NCBI GenBank assembly: GCA_014529385.2
Contig: CM043942.1
Coordinates: 18,861,991-18,925,990, forward strand
Origin: Adiantum capillus-veneris
Lineage: Eukaryota; Streptophyta; Polypodiopsida; Polypodiales; Pteridaceae
DNA: 64,000 nucleotides
Reading direction: 5' to 3'
How positions within the stretch are numbered: position 1 is the first letter of the stretch; every line of letters begins with the position of its first letter. A program made the position numbers and the translations under genes. The notes beneath the pieces are model-generated. The model was not told the DNA's origin. It saw only the letters and a program-made list of their open reading frames with translations, and made no database searches. Positions 22,952-34,658 of this stretch are shown in pieces.

Positions 22952-23544
22952 GGGACCAGAGAAACTGGATCAGAAGAAGTCACTAAGGAACTGGAGGTTG
23001 TTGATCAAGAGATACCAGAATCAGATATTTTTGGTCTTTTCCATGTGCAACCAGTTCCAGCTTCAGAACCAGTACCTAAAGAATCAGATCAGGCTGATTT
23101 AAGAACCAATACCAGTATGATCCAGTCAGAGTGGGAATCAGTTCAGAACCAGTATGAACACACTTTCCAAATTTTAAGTGGCCAACGGTCAAATGGTATG
23201 ACAGTGATAATTATTACAAGGATGGGTTGCAGTCTTGTCCAATGCATGGTTGCCACATCAGCGACGGCGCACACAAGTCTAGGAACGACGAGTAGTGGAG
23301 CTTTTATGGCGCGAACACATATAACAGTCAGGAGAGTTAACATTTTTCCTCATAAATCTCCTACGCGACGCTTTCCTCCTATCAACCTTTCGCCATCGCC
23401 GAGCTCCGAGGTCTCTTCACTACAACCGCAAACTTCGACCTCCGACGAGACAGTTGACTGTCAGCCAACCTTACCAGCGACACCAGGCAACAGCTTTAAC
23501 ACAAGTAAGTCCTCTTCGCCTTCGCCTGTTTCATCGTCGTCGAC

Positions 23545-23557
23545 CTCACAGTGTATG
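23545..23557 (+). promoter_or_regulatory. candidate splice acceptor before accessory ORF
   Basis: A pyrimidine-rich run ends in CACAG (AG at 23550-23551) four bases before ATG 23555. This would allow the accessory protein to be made from a spliced RNA, as is known for env-like genes of some plant gypsy elements. Confidence 0.4.
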
Positions 23558-26500
23558 GGTAGAAGGAAACGATCAGAGAAGATGGAGGAAACTCTTGTAG
23601 AAACTCATGCTATAATTACTGAGGCACAGGAAAGTCTTCCTGTCCTTCCATATCGTAAAATCCAACGATATGTTTTTACTGATCATGCAATGACTCTGCT
23701 ACAACTCTGGGATCTGCGAGTTGTAGGGTGAAAGCATGTTAACCTATCGCGCTTTTTGTGCTAGTTAGCAGTTTCAAGCTAGCACATCTTCAAAAAGTTG
23801 GGCATCCGGTAAATTTTTTACTAATAATATCAAAATTTGTCGGAGGTTCTACATTTGGATTCCTTGTTTCAAGTGCTTTCTATTGATATATCATATGTCA
23901 TAGATCTTGGAGATGTAGCTCAAGTTATTGTACTAGTTAGCATAAGTCAAAATTGTGCTAGTTAGCATTGTCCGGGACATGAAAAAGCATGACAGGTTAA
24001 CATGCTTTCACCCTGTATTGCAAGCGACAAGGATTGCTTTTGATGCAGGGATCATCAAGAAAGTTATTGATTCTTTTGATGCAGAAAACAGTAGTGCTAT
24101 GATAAATAATAGGAGGGTGTCAGTAACATCAGAAGCCATTGCCTTTGCATTTAGAATGCCTAATGAGCCTAAACCATCGGTGGCAACTATGCAGCAAATA
24201 AGTATTACTCTAAAGGAGGATGAAGCACCTCGAAAGAAGCGCAAGGCAAGTGCTCAAGGAGTTCCAGTAGCACGACTGGAAGCCTCTGCTGCTTTCAGGT
24301 TTGTAGCCGAAGCAGTCAGTCTTAAGAATAACCCAACTTATGTGTCAAAAAAATTATTTGCTATGCTGTTGGCCAAGATACTGGATCCACAAGTCCATAT
24401 CAACCTGTGTCAAATACTCTCGCATAATGTACTTCAACAGACTGCCAAGTTGAAATCTCAAACTGTTTTCAAGGCATGGTATGTCTGGCAATTTCTGTAT
24501 TGGGCTACTGCTGCAGCTATTAATGAGCAGGTGAAGCTGGCATGGAATGAGCAGCCCATTTTTGAACCGAAGAAAATTGACCTATCCTCAGACGATGAGG
24601 AAACGGACAGTCAAACAACTTCCAAGGACCTGAAAAGGAAAGCTACTGCAGAGGAAGCTAGTAGTTCAAAGAAACCAAGAATTACACTGACCAAAAGCAG
24701 TAAATTCTTGAAGCACATCGAAAGCCAGGTAAAGGCAGCAAGCACTGAGACAACTATACCTAATCAGACAGTTGTCAAACAGACAATTGCTACTGGATCT
24801 GGGAAGGATCAGGTAAATCCAGTCACTGAAGTGAAGGTACCAGATCAGTCAGGAGACAAAGGCAGGAATCAACTGGATAAAGGGAAAGGACCAGCGTCCT
24901 CAACTCTGCCTGCAACAGTTCCTTTCATTTCTCAAAACCCTCTACAATTGGTTAAAAAGGATAAGCTACAGCAAATGCAAACTCAGAAATTGAGAGGGCA
25001 TCTCTCACTCACCAAGACTGATTATGCATCTCTACCTTATGTGGCTCCTGTGGCAATATATGAACCAGTTGATTCTGATCCAACAACGGTCAAAGACAGA
25101 TGTTCAGTACTGATACTGTACTCTTGGAATACCATTGTCAGCTGTATGGGACAATTGGTGGAATTTGTTGGATCAGAAGATGAAGTTAAAAAGCTTAAAG
25201 CTGAATTGGCAGAAGCACAGTATCAGATTTCCACACTCCAGAAAGCCCACAAAGCGCAAAACATACAACACAGGGTATTGCAAGCTCAGGAGTTGTTAAA
25301 CAAAAAGTTAGCTAAAAGCTGAGTATGAAATTATGATCATAAAGAGTCAAAGGAATGAAGTATCGAGAGCTGCCAAGCGAGCTGAAATGGGGCTCAGAAC
25401 GAAGAGGGCAGAATTTAGAAAGCTGCTATTACACCATACAGCTCTGAAGGTTCGTTGACGGACAAATACATCTACAATAGCTTGTCTGAAATTTTGAACC
25501 CCGCAAGCAATGCTGTTTTTGATTTAGAAAATTTAAAATCCTTGATGGAAAGTCTGGAAAGTGATTTGCAGGACAAGGTGAGTGAGTTCAACAATGCTCT
25601 GATGAACCAAGCCATCATGGATTATATTGAGCAGCAGGCATCCCCAGAGAAGGATGAAGAAGAAGACGAAGATGAAGTTGATAAGGAGGAGGAGGATCAA
25701 CAAACCGGGCATACACAGGATGATGATGATGCCCCACCACCATCTCCACCTCCAGGACCAGGCACTGATGGGACAGGGCCAGATGAAGGAGGCCAGTCAC
25801 AGCCAGACCAACCAGACCAGACTGAGGAACAGCAAGAAAGACAGGAAACAGAACAACAGTCGGGTCATCAGCAGACTGAAGAACAGCAGCCCAGTAACAT
25901 TGGATATGAGCCAACTAATCAGTCCCATCACAACAGAGAGGTTAAAGGGAAAATGAAGGCTCGAGATGAAGGACCAGTAAAGGATCATCAGCATTCACTG
26001 CAACTCATTACCTTAAATAAGCAGTTGAGACATCAACAGGCCTCCATCACCAGACAGTATCTGGAGGATGATACTCTATGGACTGATTTAGAAAGGTTCC
26101 AAAGACTATATGTAGGAGCCAGGGAAATGGTGGAACATTGGAAATATGCTACTTTTCATGATAAGAAAGCTTGTAGACTACCTGCGCATCCCAGTACAGT
26201 TCAGCTGTTGGAACGAGTTCCAGAATGGATACTCAATGCTGATGAGAAAGTGGTAAACCCACACTGGCAAAGACAGTCTACTGCAGATTGTCAGTCCTTA
26301 GCTTTAGAACTGGAGCTTCTGCTGGGTAACAAACCAACTTACCGCTGCATGAAGGACGTGAGGGTCCAACTTAAGGATGTTCTGGCTCAACTCCAAACTA
26401 CTAGAGGTGTTTTGGACCAGAGAGTGAAAGCCATCCTGAAGGACCAGACAACCACTAGTAGAGGACCTCAAACTCGCATGTCCGTCAGAGCACAGGCAAC

Positions 26501-27152
26501 TGCTCTCTGCACCTTATTACAACTAGTAAGAATTACTAGGAAGATGATGCAACAAGAGAACCAGGCAGTTCTGAATTTCCTGGAATTTGTGCCTGATTCT
26601 CCAGTTCTCTTGTATGTTGTTCTAGCAAGAGAAACTGAGTTGCCAAGATTTTTTCCAGCACTATATCCTCAACATCAAGAACCAATTGATCGACTCACAT
26701 ATTTCAAAATAACTGATGAGCTTAAGGATTGGTATGAGCGATCAACTGTAGAATGGAAGACTTGGCAGACATTGTTCAATGATGTTCTTCAAATCAATGG
26801 CATCCAAGCAATAAAGGAAGAGCTACAGAGGATTCAGCTATGTATGGGCCAGTGGAAGATTCAGGTCAGAGGATTGACTAGGATTACTAATCATTTATTG
26901 CAGCTTACAGTCGAATCTTCCAAACTGCCTGAGAAAGACATTGCAGCAAATCCGGGTCTAGCACTGCAGTACAAGGAGATGGCTGAGATTCTGTTCGAGG
27001 CGCGTGTCAAAACAAATCAGCCTCTTCCACAAGGATGGATCCATATTGCTTCGCATTGTCATAAACTGGCCAGAACCAGACTGACCAAGGGTAGGCGTAC
27101 ACTCTATGATCCTGACACCAAAACCTATCATTCTCTCACTCTTATGAGGTAG
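23555..27152 (+). pseudogene. large accessory ORF (about 1,100 codons), MITE-interrupted
   Basis: From ATG 23555 (MGRRKRSEK) the frame is open to 23725, where a 288-bp inverted-repeat element is inserted. After that element and its 4-bp duplication the same frame continues 24018-25322. Two compensating frameshifts (about 25316-25322 and 25440-25457) join it to 25455-27152. The N-terminal globular part has VSVTSEAIAFAFRMP and a helical block (LLAKILDPQVHINLC). Then come a Lys/Ser-rich linker, a coiled coil (EDEVKKLKAELAEAQYQIST), an acidic Pro/Gln-rich stretch (25640-25960) and a C-terminal helical domain of about 380 residues ending LMR. No membrane segment is seen, so it does not look like a classical envelope. 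It resembles in plan the Athila-type ORF (inference). Function unknown. Confidence 0.7.
23722..24017. mobile_element. MITE 1, inserted in the accessory ORF
   Basis: The element (23726-24013, 288 bp) has perfect 20-bp terminal inverted repeats, GGGTGAAAGCATGTTAACCT and its complement, flanked by TGTA on both sides (23722-23725, 24014-24017). Subtracting the element and one TGTA makes the ORF continuous, which fixes the boundaries independently. Its centre (GGTAAATTTTTT, CTATTGATATAT) is shared with the elements at 56674 and 39022. There is no coding capacity. Confidence 0.9.
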
Positions 27153-27564
27153 AGATGACCACAGACCGGCGGGATCAGCTTGAGCAAGAGGCCATTTACC
27201 GACTGATTCAGAAGGAGAATGCTGATGCTGGAACTTCTGAGGCACCAACACGGTCAAAGAGCAAGGGCAAAAGGAAGACGGTCCAATGGAAGGATACTGG
27301 GTAGTTCTATCTCAGAATTCAAGGGCGCCTTTTCTTCTCAGCAGGCAGGGAGAGATGACATCTCCACCTTGGCCTTTTCATTTGTCTCTCGCAATCTGTG
27401 AGCTTTCTAGAGCTCTGCATCCTTCACCATCTTCTCAATGTCAGACTCTGACAATCCACCAGAAGATGGATTGTCAACATCAGAACCAGACGATGGATTT
27501 TTCAGCTCAACATCAGAACCAGACAATGCATTTTTCAAAAAATTTGGAATCTTGCCAAAATTCA

Positions 27565-27580
27565 AGAAAGAAGGGAAGGA
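27565..27580 (+). other. polypurine tract of gypsy element
   Basis: AAGAAAGAAGGGAAGGA-type purine run directly against the 3' LTR start at 27581. Confidence 0.85.
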
Positions 27581-28057
27581 TGTGGACGGTTGGCACGTCA
27601 CCATGTGGGAACGTGTTCTTAGAAGATGGGCAGTGAATCACTTAGTAATTACTAAAGTAATTACTACGGTAAACCCGAAGCATATAAATAGGGCCCATTA
27701 CTTTGATATTGGGTTGGCAATTGTTATCACTTGTATTAGCACTTTGAGCTATAATTATATTCGAGCATCAATGGCAGTATCATCGGCTACACTTTCTCTC
27801 TCTGTAATCATATTCACTGTAATCTCAATCATGATATATATATATATATATTCCAGTGATACTGACTTCTCAACAGTCTTCTGAATCTAAATCTGAACTT
27901 TATTCCAGTCTTTAAGTCTGATTCTCATTTCAGTATTCATATTTCAGTCTAAGTCACTGATTTTTGTCTAGTCTGCTGTTTGAACTCTTCCTACTCTCAG
28001 CAGCTGAAATTCTTCAACACTGGAATTAGCTGTCTCAAGAGATCAGCTCCAATTCCA
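27581..28057 (+). repeat. 3' LTR of gypsy element
   Basis: TGTGGACGGT to AATTCCA. TATA box at 27683-27691. It differs from the 5' LTR by about 16 substitutions and a longer TA run. Confidence 0.95.
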
Positions 28058-28062
28058 ATGGT
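28058..28062 (+). repeat. target site duplication ATGGT, right
   Basis: Matches 16729-16733. Confidence 0.92.
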
Positions 28063-30800
28063 TCACGAGTCCCCTTTACTACATGCCACTATATTTTGTC
28101 CACATCTTTTTCCACAGTTGGGGGTTCCACTGCATGTTACATGACTGCCGAGAGGAGTTCTTCTCATTGGCCACATATCTTCATTGACCGTTCATTACAA
28201 AACACATAATGTTTCCTTCTCTTTAGAATTATCACTTCCATATGCTACCCGTAAATCCTCCATGAAAATGATCTTCCTAGGCCTTCCACGTGATGTGTGA
28301 ATCACATGTTTTTGCATTGTACTCTGGTCTATGTGTCTGGTCTATGTGTCAACTCGTCCTCAACATCAATCACAATCAATGGACCTCACTTTTTTTGAGC
28401 CGTTTCTTTGTCTCCTTCAAGTGAAGTGTGAGCCTTACACATGGGTGTTCCAAATGGGTGTTCCAAATGTAGCATCATTTACTACTGCTATCACTTGTGC
28501 TGGACTAGAGGAAACTCTCTCCTTCAGTCCCTCTAATGAATGACCCTTTCCAATCACAATCAATGGTCCTCACTTTTTCTGAGCTGTTTCTTTGTCTCCT
28601 TCAAGTGAAGGGCGAGCCTTACACATGGGTGTTCAAGATGTAGCATCATTTACTACTATTTTCACTTGTGTTGGACTCGAGGAAACTTTCTCCTTGAATC
28701 TCTCTAATGAATAACCCTTTCCAATATGTTTATCTTTAGATTAAGAAATTGTCTTCATGCTTTGTAGTATTGCTTTCACCGTATCTAAAGTACATGCATC
28801 ATACAATGAGACTTTCTTTTTAATTTCTCTCCCTAAAGCTCCCATGCTTACTCTCGGACAAGTTGGTTCTTAGAGTGTTTTCCCCATCACTACTTCTCTC
28901 TACTGCTATATGAACAACTTCTACCCTCAATGTGCAATATGCACCTCCCACCAACTCAACCAGGAGTCCAGTTTTGCGGGGGGGGTTTTGTCCATGTAAT
29001 GTCCATTGTGCCACCATTTTTGAAGGAGACGAGACTCAGTTGTAGATGCCATTCTAGAGGGGGTTAAATGCCACTTTTTTCACATGTCTTTGTGAGTTTG
29101 TTGAGATGAAGAAACAATGTACTTTGTTGTGTGTGCAACCATGTTTTTATTCCAATGAGAAAAGCAAGATCGCTCTCAATGTTGTAGAACATTGTCTTTC
29201 CCACCATTGAACAGACTATGAACTACATTCCGGGTTGGCTTAGCTTTGTTGGCCATGAATTCATGGAAGTCCTCTCTTTCACATACATTCCTCTCCATAG
29301 CTTTATTTATGTACTACTAGAAAAGATTTTTTGCTTGCATGTCATCCTCTTTCATCTCACAAGTTGCAATAGTGAGGAGATATTACATGTTATAACATAA
29401 GACATTCATATTAGTATACAGTCGTTTCTTAAAATATGTCAAACTTGAGAAATATGTTCCTAAAATAATAAACCTTGGATCGTAAACATGGCATGCCATG
29501 GCCACCCAATCTTCCATGCAGCGAGTGTGATCAAATTGCACCCAAACAAGCCAAAGATCTCTAGTTCCACTTTGTCGCATCCGATTCACCAAACCCAACC
29601 CATTGGGCAGGGCCAATTGTAGACATCTTGAACACAAAGCACCTCTCCCCTTCCGCTCATTGCCTGAGATACCTAATTTTGTGAAAAAAATCATATGTGA
29701 AGTCACTTTTTAGTCACAATAGAGAGTTTATACCGAAGATCGCCTTTGTTGGCCCATTTCTTGTTGCTGCCACGGACCTACGAAACTTGTATTATAAAAT
29801 TCAACTACTTTGAAATAATATGCATAAACAAGTAATCATCCTCACCAATGGTTCTCCACTAAGGTGCACATTGCTTCAACAACATTTAGAAATTCTTTCT
29901 CGCCAAGTATATGGCAAGAGCCTCCTTTTGCATCAAAATTGTTGTCAGAATTCCTTTACCCCACACATTTGTACCTTTTGTGCACCTACATGTATGTCTA
30001 CACTGGGTACTCGTGCAACCATTTCTTTGGTTTTTATTAGTGAGTATTTTGGACGTACCATCCCGATGTACCATGAATTTAATCATGCTTCATTCTCTTC
30101 GCATGATGTAATATACAAAGCAATCACATGTATGAAAACAATTGAGTGGTTGTCCACAATACTGGCAAGTAAGGTTGCCTCCAAGTCCATCACAAAACTC
30201 ACCCATACAAGGTGATTTTAACATACTACCATTGAAATACGTTGTGTTTGACTTTCCAAAATTAACCAATTTGTGACAACTTTCATTGAGACACTTTAGA
30301 CCACCTACACAACGCCTTTTGAGACAAACTCCAAGAAATGTGATGTTTGAGGTTTGCAGTTTGGTCCAGTGATGTGGGTAATACTTATGTTTCATAGCAT
30401 CCATTGGATGAACCCCTCCTAAGGTCAATGGAAACTCCAACACCATGTTAAAGTTGTACACCTTTGGAATTTTTGACACTTGTTTGGTTTCCACCATCTT
30501 TGAAAGGAGCTTCATCAAGGTGTTGGGATTCATCATTGATGTAAAGAAGAAAAAATACTATTTGTTCTTCTTACCTTGAGAGAGTTTTGCGATGCTTTCT
30601 CCCCATAGAGTTGTTCCTTTCTTAGGCTAGTAAGGTTTATGTAGGCAACATCCACAAGAGAAGCAACCACACCACTCAAATTTGAGACTATGTCATCTTC
30701 GACCACCACCAAAAACTTTGTAGAGTGAGATTTGTCTACAACATAAAACTCGACATCCTCACTCCATCCTCTCTCTCTACAACGCCAATGTATCACGGCT
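28063..30800 (-). pseudogene. degraded transposase-like gene
   Basis: Read on the minus strand from about 30800 down, several broken frames form a plausible old protein: 30536-30090 has cysteine-rich segments (CLKRRCVGGLKCLNESC, CQYCGQPLNCFHTCDCFVYYI), later frames give YLARKNF, then 29706-29383 has WVQFDHTRCMEDWVAMACHVYD. I associate this last pattern with uncharacterised transposon proteins of mosses and ferns, from memory only. Near 28260-28290 the frame reads RGRPRKIIFMEDL, an AT-hook-like stretch. Stops and shifts are frequent. The gypsy element at 16734-28057 is inserted in its downstream part. Product and family are uncertain. Confidence 0.35.
28366..28730 (-). repeat. tandem duplication of about 183 bp
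   Basis: CAATCACAATCAATGGACCT (28367) and CAATCACAATCAATGGTCCT (28550) begin two similar adjacent copies. On the minus strand both encode a related segment ending SSSP.QV..VVNDAT. Confidence 0.85.
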
Positions 30801-30818
30801 TGGGAGAAATTTGGAGGT

Positions 30819-30908
30819 TCTTGCTTCAGCCATTAACCACACACATTGCCCCAAACTACAGATCTTGCTTCAGCCATTAACCCACACACATTGTCCCAAA
30901 CTACAAAT
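30819..30908. repeat. short tandem duplication, about 45 bp
   Basis: CTTGCTTCAGCCATTAAC...CCAAACTACA occurs twice in a row. Confidence 0.85.
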
Positions 30909-30967
30909 CTCTCTTCTTCTCCAAACGCGGTAACCAAACCCATCCCTACATCCTTGAGCCCATCCCA

Positions 30968-31250
30968 TTGAGTGCGATCCACAACGTTGCCTCCATTCAT
31001 CTTAGCTTCCATTCTCTACGCTGGGAGACAGGACATTGGGGCACTGGCGAGGAGTCTCATCGACTTTGCACCTTATGCCCTCATCAAGTGCGAGAGAGTG
31101 AGTACCACACACTACTTGAGTGCTCAGCTTTTGACCACATTAGGTCCTCTTTTCTCCATATATTCAGCCATGAGCTCTCCCTACATACCTTCCTATCCCA
31201 ACCACGGCGTGGACTCTCTATTGCGATGCTCATTTCAGCGATTTTTTAGC
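30968..31250 (+). pseudogene. LINE-like C-terminal zinc-binding fragment
   Basis: The plus-strand frame reads LRWETGHWGTGEESHRLCTLC, then ESEYHTLLECSAFDHIRSSF. The R-x-E-T-G-x-W ... R-L-C-x2-C ... E-x2-H-x-L-x2-C-x2-F pattern is the zinc-binding tail found after the reverse transcriptase of many plant LINE-type elements. No RT core is visible upstream, so this is a short relic. It ends about 90 bp before the chromodomain element. Confidence 0.5.
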
Positions 31251-31342
31251 ATCGAGAGTCACTTATGACCGCCACTCACACCACGTGACATGTTCATTTG
31301 GTCCCATAGGTCATATTTGACCTCCGAGGACGATAAAAGAAT

Positions 31343-34235
31343 TATGAGGTCCCTGCCCCTTTTTGCGAGGAGCAGAGTACCTTTGATAGGTCTCCAATCC
31401 TGAAAAAGAAAAACCAACGGACATTGCCTTAGCTACTACGTAGCCACGGGCATGAACCGTTAGTGAAGGATTGGTTCTATCTCGCTATGGCGGAGCGTGA
31501 CCACCATAACCCTATCTAAAAAATATATATAATCAGTTATACCTAAAAGTATAAATCTTAGAGTGACCAACCTGTGCGCTTTTTTCCCCATGTTTCAGAA
31601 GCACAGCCACCAAGGTTTGTCTCTTTTAACATTTATGACTTTAAAAAAAAACAATTTCTACCGTTGGAAAGTTACCCGACTCATCGAGTCCACCCGTCCA
31701 TAGAATGATACCGTCGGGGTAGCATTCTCCCACTTTCCACACCACACTCACCCTTCTTTTGTTATATAATTACTACCACACTGTTTAAACATACATGTTC
31801 CTTTACTTTATTTATGATACTGGTTCGTTAAAACAGCCCTTCAAACAGTATTACAAACAATAGTCAAACAAGAAGTCGTCCAATTTTAAACCAACAACCC
31901 TTGGATTAGGTTCACTCAAGAATCTCTACTGGCGCTATTATGTCCGATCGGTATATACATTATTTATAAAAACCCTTGTCCTCATGAGAGTCCCATACCC
32001 CTTGACAAGTACTCGTTGTGCTAATCTGGACGTACTCCCGCCACAACAACAACGGTGCCAATCTGGGCGTCATCGTCACGCCACGGAAAAACAAAACTGC
32101 AGTATCCAGCTGGGCTAATCTGGGTGTACTCCCACCACAGCATCAGCGGTGCCATCCTGGGCATCATCTCATGCATCGACAACTGCCACATAATACCAGC
32201 ACTAATAAGTAGAGAGACTTGAGAGAAACCATACCGAAGGTTTAGGGCAAACAGTCTTTCCTATAGCAACCAGTTTAACCAGACATTCTTTCCTACTTGT
32301 CAAACATATGCCGAATTTCTTGGGGTTAAGCCCCTTGGTTTCGGTCCGTGTTTTCTTTTCATAAGGTAAATAATATATTCCTATGGTCTCGCATATGCAA
32401 TGATGCATAACTTGAAATTGCAATACTAACCTGTACCATAGCTCCGATTGGTCCGATTGGTGGGGACATAGCATGTTCCGCAGGAGTTCCACCATTACTT
32501 TTACCAGCTTCATGATCATTAGCGCCTTGGGTTCGAGCACGCTTTGGAGCCATTTTTTTGTATTACACTTATGTTATACACTTAGAACTTTAAATTGATC
32601 AATTTTCCTAGTAATCTCCTTGTTTCCAAAGAGAGTCTGTAATTTGAACCCTCGCCAACTCGGATTCACACTTAATGTTGTTTTTCTACATCTAATTTCT
32701 ATACATCAAATATTTGTTAATCTTAATTAATCAAAAATTAAGTGTGTAAACTACGAGTGAAAGTTTAGGACTGCATTACTTTTATGCATGACATTTCTAA
32801 TCCAATTCTAACTTCCATTTCTATACTTCAACTAAATCAATTTTTAGTATTATTCAAAATTCTACTTAATCTAATTGATAATAAAATTGGTGAATGAGAA
32901 TTTCATCATGTATAATAAGAATATGATAAGTTCTCTTATGTATTAACTTTCAATTAACTATGCATAAGTTAATAGTGAAGATGTACTAACTAGAGAGAGT
33001 AGGTATACTTAGAAAGATTAGAGTAAGAGAAAACATACACACACAAGTTAATTGAATCTTACTAATCTATTAGAGAGATTAGAGTAAAAGATAGCACACA
33101 TACACACATATCCTTCTTAAAACTAATTGAATCTTACTAATCTATTAGAGAAATTAGAGTAAGAGATAGCACACACACACATACATAGCTAATTGAATCT
33201 TACTAATCTATTAGAGAGATTAGAGTAAGAGATAGCACACACACACACACACACACACACATATCCTTCTTAAAACTAATTGAATCTTACTAATCTATTA
33301 GAGAGATTAGAGTAAGAGATAGCACACACACACACATATCCTTCTTTAAGTTAATTGAATCTTACTAATCTATTAGAGAAATTAGAGTAAGAGATAGCAC
33401 ACACACGCATATGGATAATTGAATCTTACTAATCTCTTAGAGAGATTAGAGTAAGAGATAGCACACATACATCATTCTTAAAGTTAATTGAATGATTAAT
33501 TAATACGCACCTTATTAGTCCACTAGAGTTTTTGCTCTCTTAGTGGTTTGTGGACGCCTTCTCTCTAAGAGAAGTGGCAGCACTCCGTGAGAGCTATAGA
33601 GGCAATATCTATGTCTAAAGTGTGAGCATGGATGCTCCATTTATAGTAGAAAAGAAAACGTCCAACTTTTTTTTTCAAAAAAAATAAATTTTATTTATTT
33701 TTTCTCAAAAATCATACCCGCGTTTTTGGTACCCATGTGGTACCCATCAGCTTGACCACTTTGTCATTATCATCAAAAGATAAGGCCACACAGCCCCCCC
33801 TCATTAAGATTAGTCAAGACTAGCCTCTCCTTTTCATGTGACAGTGTGTCCCACTTTGTCCCCTCCTATGTGAGTCCAGGTGAGTCCATGTGTCTTTATT
33901 TGTCATCCCTGTGTATTCTTTTGTCTTTATAATTATTTTATTTATTTCCTTAATGATAGTTTACTTTATATTTTGAAGTTAAACTTTACAGTCTTATATT
34001 AACTTTACAGTAGTAAAAGAAAATTCTACAATCAGTAAATAAGTCTTGCAATAAGTTAATTAGTGATTCATATAGCTAACCATGTCAGAATTTTATAGAG
34101 TAAATTTTAAATTCTAGGTTTTCTCAGCCTACGATTCATAATTTGAACTCGAATATCTTAAATAATGAGTGATGGTTTAAAGAAATTCAAATGCGTAATA
34201 GAACTTGTGTGAAATTCGAAAGTAGAGACCTTACA
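31343..34235 (-). repeat. 3' LTR of chromodomain element
   Basis: Matches 39775-42699 along its length with scattered substitutions and small indels. Contains the small ORF starting at 32553 and a 70-bp tandem repeat array at 33010-33480. A TATA-like box (minus CTATAAATGG) lies at 33637-33646. Confidence 0.93.
33010..33480 (-). repeat. tandem repeats within 3' LTR
   Basis: About six units of roughly 60-95 bp, each with ATTGAATCTTACTAATCT, then ATTAGAG(A)AGATTAGAGTAAGAG and a CA run of variable length. Each unit contains an imperfect inverted repeat (CTTACTAATCT / AGATTAGAGTAAG) able to form a hairpin. Confidence 0.9.
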
Positions 34236-34246
34236 ATCTTCCCAAC

Positions 34247-34655
34247 TTAGAATTTGAGATGTCCTCCTCTCAAGAAGAGTGAAGGGTAATCCTCAAGAAG
34301 GGATGTCTCATCTTCCCAAGTAGCATCTTCTATAGGGAAATCCTTCCATAAGATAAGATGTTCTTTGATGGATCTATTCCTAAGCTTTCTCTCCCAAGTT
34401 TCTAGGATAGTATCGGGTTGGAGTTGTAGAACATCTTGAGCAGGTAAAATGATTTTCTCATCATCAAGGACATGGTCAGGGTTATATACATAAGGTTTTA
34501 ACAGACTTACATGAAATACATCATGCACTTTGAGATGAGAAGGGAGTTTTAGTCTATAAGCTTGATCACTTATAACCTTGATTATTTTGTAAGGTCCACA
34601 ATATCGGTAGCTAAGATTCTTATACCTTCCGAGAGACAGATTGCTCTTATTGGGC
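34247..34655 (-). pseudogene. integrase C-terminus and chromodomain
   Basis: After a TGA at 34661-34659 the frames read YCGPYKIIKVISDQAYRLKL (GPY module) and VFHVSLLKPY, then a chromodomain: ILETWERKLRNRSIKEHLIL, W-KDFPIEDATWEDETSL. Chromodomains direct integration to particular chromatin. The listed frame starts inside at 34528; no own start codon is expected. It ends at 34247, twelve bases before the LTR. Confidence 0.88.
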
Positions 34656-34658
34656 TTT

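Larger units (their letters stand above)
16734..28057 (+). mobile_element. complete Ty3/gypsy element with large accessory ORF
   Basis: Bounded by LTRs of 470 bp (16734-17203) and 477 bp (27581-28057) and by a 5-bp target duplication ATGGT (16729-16733 and 28058-28062). Inside, in order: Gag with three zinc knuckles, protease, RT, RNase H, integrase, accessory ORF, polypurine tract. RT before integrase makes it Ty3/gypsy. The integrase and the extra 3' ORF suggest the non-chromodomain Tat/Athila branch (inference). I counted roughly 16 substitutions between LTRs, about 3-4 per cent, so the insertion is not very recent. Pol is broken by stops and one frameshift. Confidence 0.95.

Noticed and set aside
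25615-25994. Minus-strand and alternate-frame ORFs in the Pro/Gln/Asp-rich part of the accessory ORF
   Set aside because: Low-complexity sequence keeps several frames open; the frame joined to flanking globular domains is the plausible one.
28975-28990. G-run (GCGGGGGGGGTTTT) considered as polypurine tract
   Set aside because: No LTR-like sequence begins after it, and no element end fits there.
32202-32540. Second minus-strand frame overlapping the LTR ORF (112 codons)
   Set aside because: It is out of frame with the conserved MAPKRART ORF, does not lead to gag and its counterpart in the other LTR is shorter.
33010-33480. Regularly spaced repeats resembling a CRISPR array
   Set aside because: Units vary in length, spacers are CA runs and near-identical text rather than unique spacers, and the array is duplicated in both LTRs of a plant retrotransposon.
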